DNA of 64,000 nucleotides from Novosphingobium sp. SG707. Lineage in GTDB: Bacteria > Pseudomonadota > Alphaproteobacteria > Sphingomonadales > Sphingomonadaceae. The position numbers and the translations under genes were made by a program. Where the stretch lies: contig NZ_JAAZQL010000011.1 in NCBI RefSeq assembly GCF_012275515.1, forward strand, positions 79,595 through 143,594, given 5' to 3'. Of this stretch, positions 59,393-64,000 are shown piece by piece; positions within the stretch are counted from its first letter, which is position 1; each line of letters opens with the position of its first letter. The notes beneath the pieces were generated by a model. It had not been told where the DNA came from. It worked only from the letters and a program-made list of their open reading frames with translations, and did no database searches.

Positions 59393-61508
59393 ATTCTTCC
59401 TGTCGTTCTTGTTCGCCACGATGCTGACGGGAGGTACTGCTTATTCCACTGCCTCTGCGCAGGAGGTCAAACAGACAGCGAATAAGAGGCGTGTCGATGA
59501 GGAGATCATCGTCGCCGGCGTCAAGCCAGATGAAGGCCAGAACAGGATCGGCGAGAATGGCGCGATGGGCTCGAAAGTCTTACTGGACACGCCCTATTCC
59601 CTGACGGTCGTCGATGCAGAGGACATTGCCCGGCGGCAGGCCAACAGCGTCGCGCAGATCTTTGCCAACGATCCGTCTGTTTTCTCCTCGGCACCGGCGG
59701 GATCGACCAACTGGTGGGGTACTCAGATTCGCGGGCTGGGCGTGCGCAACTATTATATCGATGATGTACCGTTGCTGCTGTACTGGGGCGGCGACTTCCC
59801 GCTGGAGCCGATCGCCAGCGTCACTGCGTTGAAGGGCCTGACCGGCTTCATGTACGGCTTCGGCACTCCGGGCGGAGTGATCAGCTATCGCACCAAGCGG
59901 CCGACCAGCGAGCCGATGCTGACGACCGAGGTCGGCTACCGCACCAACAGCGTCCTTTATGCGCGGGCTGATGCGAGTGGCCCGCTCACCCGAGACGGAA
60001 GCCTTGGCTATCGGGTCAATTTGGGCGGAGAAAAGGGGGCCGCCTACAATCAGGCCGGGGTGAACCGGCTGGTCGGATCGCTGGCGCTGGACTATGCGAT
60101 CAACCCTAACCTCAAATGGCACGCCACCGCGACATATGAGGACAGCAATCTTCAGCATGAGCCGTTCCAGTTCTACTGGGCGGAGTATGTCGGGAGCGAA
60201 TTGCCCCGCCCGACCTATGATTATTCCAAGCTCAACGTTGCCAACAGCTATTACAAGGCGCGGACGCTGGCTACGGCTACCGGGTTCGACTGGACGTTTG
60301 CCGATGGCTGGTCCGCACGGCTGACCTATGGCTTCACGAGCAAATTTCATCGCTCGAACAAGATGTTCGTCTATATGCGCAACCCAGCAGGCGACTATGA
60401 TGGCTATGCCTATAATTTTGCCGAGCTGGATAAGAACCATTTCGTGCAAGCGATCATGCAGGGCAACGTCGTGACCGGCCCGATCCGGCATGAGATCGTG
60501 GCGGGGGCATCCTTCCAGCTCACGGACAGCGCCTTTGGCTATAGCGACAAGGATTATTACTGGGGCAACGACTTCAATGGTAACATCTACCAGGATCAAC
60601 CGTTCCGTGTGACGCGTCCGATCAGCTTCGGAACCGATGGCTGGCCGACACGGGAGCGGCAGAAAGCCTTGTTCCTGAGTGACACGCTGTATCTTGGCGA
60701 GCATCTCCAGGTGATGCTCGGTGCGCGCTACACGCAATACAGGCTGTTTGATCTGGACGGGGATGCGTCGGTCGATTCCGGTTATCAGACATCGGCGGTG
60801 ACGCCGACGCTCGCGCTGATCTACAAACCCGCGCCCTATGTCTCGATCTATGGCAGTTATGTCGAGGCGATGGAGCCGGGCAGCCGGGTCGGCGGCGGAT
60901 ATGCCAATGCGGGCGAGGTGCTGAAAGCGACGCTCAGCCGCCAATATGAAGTCGGCGCCAAATATGAGCATCAGAGGTTGAGTCTGACGTTGGCAGGTTT
61001 TCGGATCGAGCGCGCCGCCACGATCGATCGGATCGTCGATGGCGCGCGCCGGCTGACGCAGGACGGCCTGACGCTGTACAAGGGGGGCGAGGCGATCGGG
61101 ATCTATCGGCTCAGCGACGATCTCAAGCTTGGGGCTGGCGTCGTTTATCTCGATCCGAGCATTCGTAATGTGTCAGCCGGCAACGAGGATCTGCGCGGCA
61201 ACGTGCCGGCAGGCGCGGCCAGATGGCAACTCACCGGCAATGCCGAATATCATGTTCCCGCCATTCCCGGCCTCAGCCTGCACGGCAATGTCCGCCATGG
61301 TGGCAAAGCACCCACCAATGACAGCAACAGCCTCTACGTTCCCGCTTATACTACGGCGAACGCGGGCTTCCAGTTCGACACGGTGCTCGATGGACGCAAG
61401 GTGACTTTCACCGGCAACGTCAACAATCTGTTCAACGCCAAATACTGGACCCAGACCAACATTGGCGAGGGCATAAACGGGACCATGAGCGTCCGCCTTT
61501 CATGGTGA
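59382..61508 (+). CDS. TonB-dependent siderophore-type receptor
   Basis: A 708-residue outer-membrane receptor. Signal peptide of about 27 residues (ending A-S-A-Q), a TonB-box-like D-E-E-I-I-V-A-G at about 40-47, a plug domain with the typical T-P-Y-S-L-T-V-V-D segment (about residue 70) and L-K-G-L-T-G-F-M-Y-G-F-G-T-P-G-G-V, then a 22-strand barrel ending in the aromatic C-terminus V-R-L-S-W. It belongs to the FecA/FhuA-like siderophore group. No sigma/anti-sigma pair or transport genes are next to it; IS debris lies on both sides, so it is isolated from any transport operon. Confidence 0.92.
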   Translation: MTRKFFLSFLFATMLTGGTAYSTASAQEVKQTANKRRVDEEIIVAGVKPDEGQNRIGENGAMGSKVLLDTPYSLTVVDAEDIARRQANSVAQIFANDPSVFSSAPAGSTNWWGTQIRGLGVRNYYIDDVPLLLYWGGDFPLEPIASVTALKGLTGFMYGFGTPGGVISYRTKRPTSEPMLTTEVGYRTNSVLYARADASGPLTRDGSLGYRVNLGGEKGAAYNQAGVNRLVGSLALDYAINPNLKWHATATYEDSNLQHEPFQFYWAEYVGSELPRPTYDYSKLNVANSYYKARTLATATGFDWTFADGWSARLTYGFTSKFHRSNKMFVYMRNPAGDYDGYAYNFAELDKNHFVQAIMQGNVVTGPIRHEIVAGASFQLTDSAFGYSDKDYYWGNDFNGNIYQDQPFRVTRPISFGTDGWPTRERQKALFLSDTLYLGEHLQVMLGARYTQYRLFDLDGDASVDSGYQTSAVTPTLALIYKPAPYVSIYGSYVEAMEPGSRVGGGYANAGEVLKATLSRQYEVGAKYEHQRLSLTLAGFRIERAATIDRIVDGARRLTQDGLTLYKGGEAIGIYRLSDDLKLGAGVVYLDPSIRNVSAGNEDLRGNVPAGAARWQLTGNAEYHVPAIPGLSLHGNVRHGGKAPTNDSNSLYVPAYTTANAGFQFDTVLDGRKVTFTGNVNNLFNAKYWTQTNIGEGINGTMSVRLSW

Positions 61509-61865
61509 CGAGGCAGGATGGCGCCGACGGTGGGCCGGCTGAACGGCAGCCTGGCTCAATTTTGAACTTGGAACCTGCCGCTCCACAATCGGTTCAATCT
61601 AAATTGTTCCAAGGCATAGCGCCGCCGAACGCGTGAACGTCGGCTTTTGCCTCGAGCCGACGTTGATCGGTCCACGTGGGAAGGGAAGGAACGTCCCCGG
61701 TCAGATCTATCGACCTTTGCCGCAGCGGGTGAATGAACGGCAAGAATCGATGATCTCAAAAGCGGGTACGAACTTCCGGTTTAGAGGCGGCAATTCCCAT
61801 CACGGCGAACCGGAAGCAGCCGACCAAAGCAGACCATTCCCGCCTGGATCAGCCTCCACAAATGA
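61509..61865. other. Intergenic region after the receptor gene
   Basis: About 355 bases with no supported gene. No strong terminator was seen. Confidence 0.45.
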
Positions 61866-62015
61866 TCATCCGGCTGATTGCCGCGCCATGTCGATCAATG
61901 CCTTGAACGCGGCCGAGGGATTACGTCTGGTGGGATAATAGAGGCATAAGGGGACGAGCGGCGGCATCCAGTCTTCCAGGACTGGGACACCGCGTAATTG
62001 ATTTAGCCACCCTCG
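61866..62015 (-). pseudogene. LysR-family regulator, C-terminal remnant
   Basis: On the minus strand, ending with a TGA at 61868-61866, a frame reads V-P-V-L-E-D-W-M-P-P-L-V-P-L-C-L-Y-Y-P-T, then F-K-A-L-I-D-M-A, the conserved C-terminus of LysR regulators (L-E-D-W and L-Y-Y-P-x-R). The 5' 250 or so codons are missing; the sequence changes into an IS110 left flank at about 62015-62060. The regulator was presumably cut by the IS insertion. Confidence 0.75.
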
Positions 62016-62062
62016 TGCATGGTACGAAGTCGCCTTGGCGCTTCAATGCAGGAGGGTGACCG

Positions 62063-62290
62063 ATGGCGATTTATGCAGGATTGGACGTGAGTGACAGGAC
62101 GACGCATATTTGTGTGGTCGATGTCGAGGGCAAGGTTTTACGTCGCGATGTTGTCGCGAGTGATCCCGACGTCTTGGCCAAATGGCTCAACAGGCATTGC
62201 ACCGAGCTGGCGCGCGTGGTGCTGGAGACAGGCACGCTGTCGACGTTCCTGTATGGACTTGATGGGGTGGACGCCCCCCGACGGCATTGA
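62063..62290 (+). mobile_element. IS110-family transposase, 5' fragment 1
   Basis: An ATG at 62063 after GGAGGG starts an IS110-type RuvC-like domain (A-G-L-D-V-S-D-R-T-T-H-I-C-V-V-D with the first catalytic aspartate, and V-V-L-E-T-G with the glutamate). The homology ends near 62262 where a second IS110-type element begins; the C-terminal part with the DNA-binding serine domain is absent. Confidence 0.75.
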
Positions 62291-62333
62291 TGTGCCATAG
62301 TGGAGGTGTTGAACACCACTTGAGGAGGCGTCC

Positions 62334-62453
62334 ATGTCGGAGATTAGCACGATCGGATTGGATATCGCAAAGAATGTGTTTCATGCGCACGGGGCCGATG
62401 CGAACGGGTTTCAGGTTTTCAGTCGTAAGACCGTATGTCCGTCTACGCGCTGA
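62334..62453 (+). mobile_element. IS110-family transposase, 5' fragment 2
   Basis: An ATG at 62334 after GAGGAGG starts S-T-I-G-L-D-I-A-K-N-V-F-H-A-H-G, the N-terminal catalytic strand of a different IS110 subgroup. It breaks off after about 32 residues (F-S-R-K) and meets a stop at 62451. The break is followed directly by the left flank of the third, complete element. Confidence 0.75.
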
Positions 62454-62528
62454 GTAGCTCGCCCTACACTGCGCATCCGAGGGTTTCTCGGAAGGGCCGA
62501 GTCGATCCTCATCACAGGAGGACGAGCC

Positions 62529-63638
62529 GTGGGACATTCTACAGAGGTCTTCGTCGGAATCGATGTCGCAAAAGCGCGCAATGCTGTGGCGGTTGCGGAT
62601 GGGGAGCGTGGAGGGGAGGTCCGCTATTTGGGCGAGTTGCCCGCCACGCCCGAGGCGATGCGACGAATGGTGCAGCGTTTGGCAAGTCGACATCAGCAGA
62701 TGCATTTTTGCTATGAGGCGGGCCCGACAGGCTATGGCTTGTACCGGCAGATTACATCCATGGGCTATCCATGCACGGTAATTGCCCCTTCACTCATTCC
62801 CAAACGTGCCGGTGACCGGGTAAAAACGAACCGGCGCGATGCGATTGAACTGGCGAAGTTATTACGCGCTGGCGAGCTGACGGCAGTCTGGGTACCAGAT
62901 GAAAGCCATGAAGCGGTACGCGATCTGATACGGGCTCGCACCGCCGGTGTCGAAATTTTGCGCGTGCATCGCCAGCAGGTCAGCGCATTGCTGCTGAAGC
63001 ATGGCTTGAGCTATCCCGGCAAAAAGACATGGGGGGCGAGGCATCTCAAATGGCTGCAAGAGCAACGGTTTGATCACCCTGCACATCAAATTGCACTGCA
63101 GGAAATGGTTGATGCTGTGCGTGTGGCGAAAGAGCGCGTTGCCCGCCTTGAGAAGGCGATCGAAGAGTTCCTCCCTCAGTGGGAATTGGAGCCGGTCGTG
63201 CGCGCCCTGCAAGCATTGAGGGGCATTGATCTCATTGTAGCCGTCACTTTCGTGACAGAAATCGGCGACATGCGTCGCTTCGATAATCCTCGGCAACTTA
63301 TGGCCTACATTGGGTTGGTGCCCAGCGAACGGTCCACGGGCGATACGGTAAGGCGGGGAGGCATCACCAAGGCTGGTAATACCCGAATGCGTCAGTTGCT
63401 GGTCGAGAGTGCCTGGAGCTACCGCTATGCACCCAAAGTGGGGGCGAGAAAGCTCTATCTGCTGGAGAAAACGGTCCCTGCTGTGCGTGAGATCGCCTGG
63501 AAGGCCCAGAGCCGCCTGTCCGCTCGCTACCGTGCTCTCATGGCCAGAGGCAAGAAAAGCACTGTAGTGTGTACCGCAGTTGCAAGGGAACTGGTCGGCT
63601 TCATGTGGGCAGCCGCCCGCCGGGTTCAGCCGACTTGA
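62529..63638 (+). CDS. IS110-family transposase (complete)
   Basis: A 369-residue IS110-family recombinase, full length. The N-terminal DEDD (RuvC-like) domain has V-G-I-D-V-A-K (first aspartate), C-Y-E-A-G-P (glutamate) and T-N-R-R-D-A-I-E-L (aspartate); the C-terminal transposase-20 domain has A-L-R-G-I-D-L and the catalytic serine segment P-S-E-R-S-T-G, with G-N-T-R-M-R-Q-L-L-V-E near residue 285. The GTG start follows AGGAGG by seven bases. Only about 75 bases lie upstream before the truncated fragment, while about 350 bases of non-coding DNA lie downstream, as in the IS1111 subgroup, where the guide RNA is encoded at the 3' side. Confidence 0.93.
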   Translation: MGHSTEVFVGIDVAKARNAVAVADGERGGEVRYLGELPATPEAMRRMVQRLASRHQQMHFCYEAGPTGYGLYRQITSMGYPCTVIAPSLIPKRAGDRVKTNRRDAIELAKLLRAGELTAVWVPDESHEAVRDLIRARTAGVEILRVHRQQVSALLLKHGLSYPGKKTWGARHLKWLQEQRFDHPAHQIALQEMVDAVRVAKERVARLEKAIEEFLPQWELEPVVRALQALRGIDLIVAVTFVTEIGDMRRFDNPRQLMAYIGLVPSERSTGDTVRRGGITKAGNTRMRQLLVESAWSYRYAPKVGARKLYLLEKTVPAVREIAWKAQSRLSARYRALMARGKKSTVVCTAVARELVGFMWAAARRVQPT

Positions 63639-63988
63639 ACTTTGCCAGAGACCCCGCGTACAGGCGGGGGTGGGATCATCGGCAGGGGAACATCCGACGG
63701 ACGTTTTGTGGCCGGCTTCGCCGACGCCCGCAGTAAGAACGGATCAGCCCCGGACGCATACTCGGAACTGCGGTATCCAACCCGCGCATCAGAGCTTGTG
63801 GCCGGCGCTCCCTTCTGGGCGTGCCCCGGCGTGCCGCAAGCCGGCTTAGGGCCGGCTCCTCCACTGCGTTGCGGTCCTGACGGATGCGGCCCGCCTCCCT
63901 GGTCCCGCCCGGCTGGTCGCATTTCGCCGCCCACCCCCGCCCATGGGGGAAAGCCCATGGGGTTTGGGGCAGGGTAAGGAGGACAGTC
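63639..63988 (+). ncRNA. Candidate bridge/seek RNA region of the IS110 element
   Basis: About 350 bases without a supported gene, directly after the transposase. Short G/C-rich inverted repeats are present (for example GCCGGCTTCGCC near 63713 and AGCCGGCTTAGGGCCGGCT near 63839-63857). In the IS1111 subgroup of IS110 elements the guide RNA is encoded here. The RNA itself and its loops cannot be resolved by reading; the call is from position only. Confidence 0.3.
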
Positions 63989-64000
63989 ATGCGTCAGATG
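63989..64000 (+). CDS. Start of a gene cut by the right edge
   Basis: An ATG at 63989 follows AAGGAGGACAGTC, a strong ribosome-binding site. Only four codons (M-R-Q-M) are visible, so the product is unknown. Confidence 0.4.

Noticed and set aside
1..64000. CRISPR arrays, rRNA genes, tRNA genes, retron msr-msd
   Set aside because: No regular direct repeats with spacers, no conserved rRNA or tRNA segments, and no reverse transcriptase gene were seen when reading the window.

Overview
The window looks like chromosome or large-plasmid DNA of a high-GC alphaproteobacterium, most likely a sphingomonad. This is inferred from the TonB-dependent receptor, the NodT-type efflux lipoprotein, the set of conserved mobile-element proteins (DUF736, DUF932, DUF2493 and a strawberry-notch-type helicase), and codon use with strong G/C at third positions. 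No rRNA, tRNA or CRISPR array was found. 

Layout. 1-7.9 kb: a winged-helix regulator cut by the left edge faces a tightly overlapping six-gene operon (catalase-like haem protein, small unknown protein, DyP peroxidase, MFS pump, membrane-fusion protein, outer-membrane factor), probably a peroxide/toxicant defence and tripartite export unit. 8-15 kb: small unknowns, a DUF2147 protein, an aldo/keto reductase - ABM monooxygenase - DJ-1 operon divergent from a LysR regulator, and two secreted glycan hydrolases (GH75-like, GH19-like). 

15.4-26.1 kb is the most unusual part. A five-gene, mostly overlapping operon encodes a PRTase-like protein, a P-loop NTPase, an unrecognised Rossmann-like protein, an SIS-HAD fusion and a PfkB-type kinase. 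Next to it are a NADAR protein divergent from a small HTH regulator with paired palindromic sites, a DUF3800 protein, and two HEPN-like proteins that sit on either side. The enzymes suggest a pathway that makes or consumes a phosphosugar or nucleotide-like metabolite under NTPase control; a stress or anti-phage role is an inference. 26.3-28.9 kb holds three toxin-antitoxin-like loci. 

29-54.8 kb is the maintenance and DNA-processing part of a conjugative element: regulators, Toprim primase, HU, ParB, a 1,426-aa methylase-helicase, DUF932, DUF736, three SLOG-type proteins, a VirD4/TraD-type coupling protein, a MobF relaxase, an Mrr-like nuclease and a lytic transglycosylase. No mating-pore ATPase or integrase is visible here. 

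55-64 kb is a decaying edge: a KAP NTPase gene interrupted by one in-frame TGA, IS630 and YgjP-peptidase remnants fused to each other, an intact TonB-dependent receptor, a LysR 3' remnant, and three IS110-family elements stacked one after another, of which only the last has a complete transposase.
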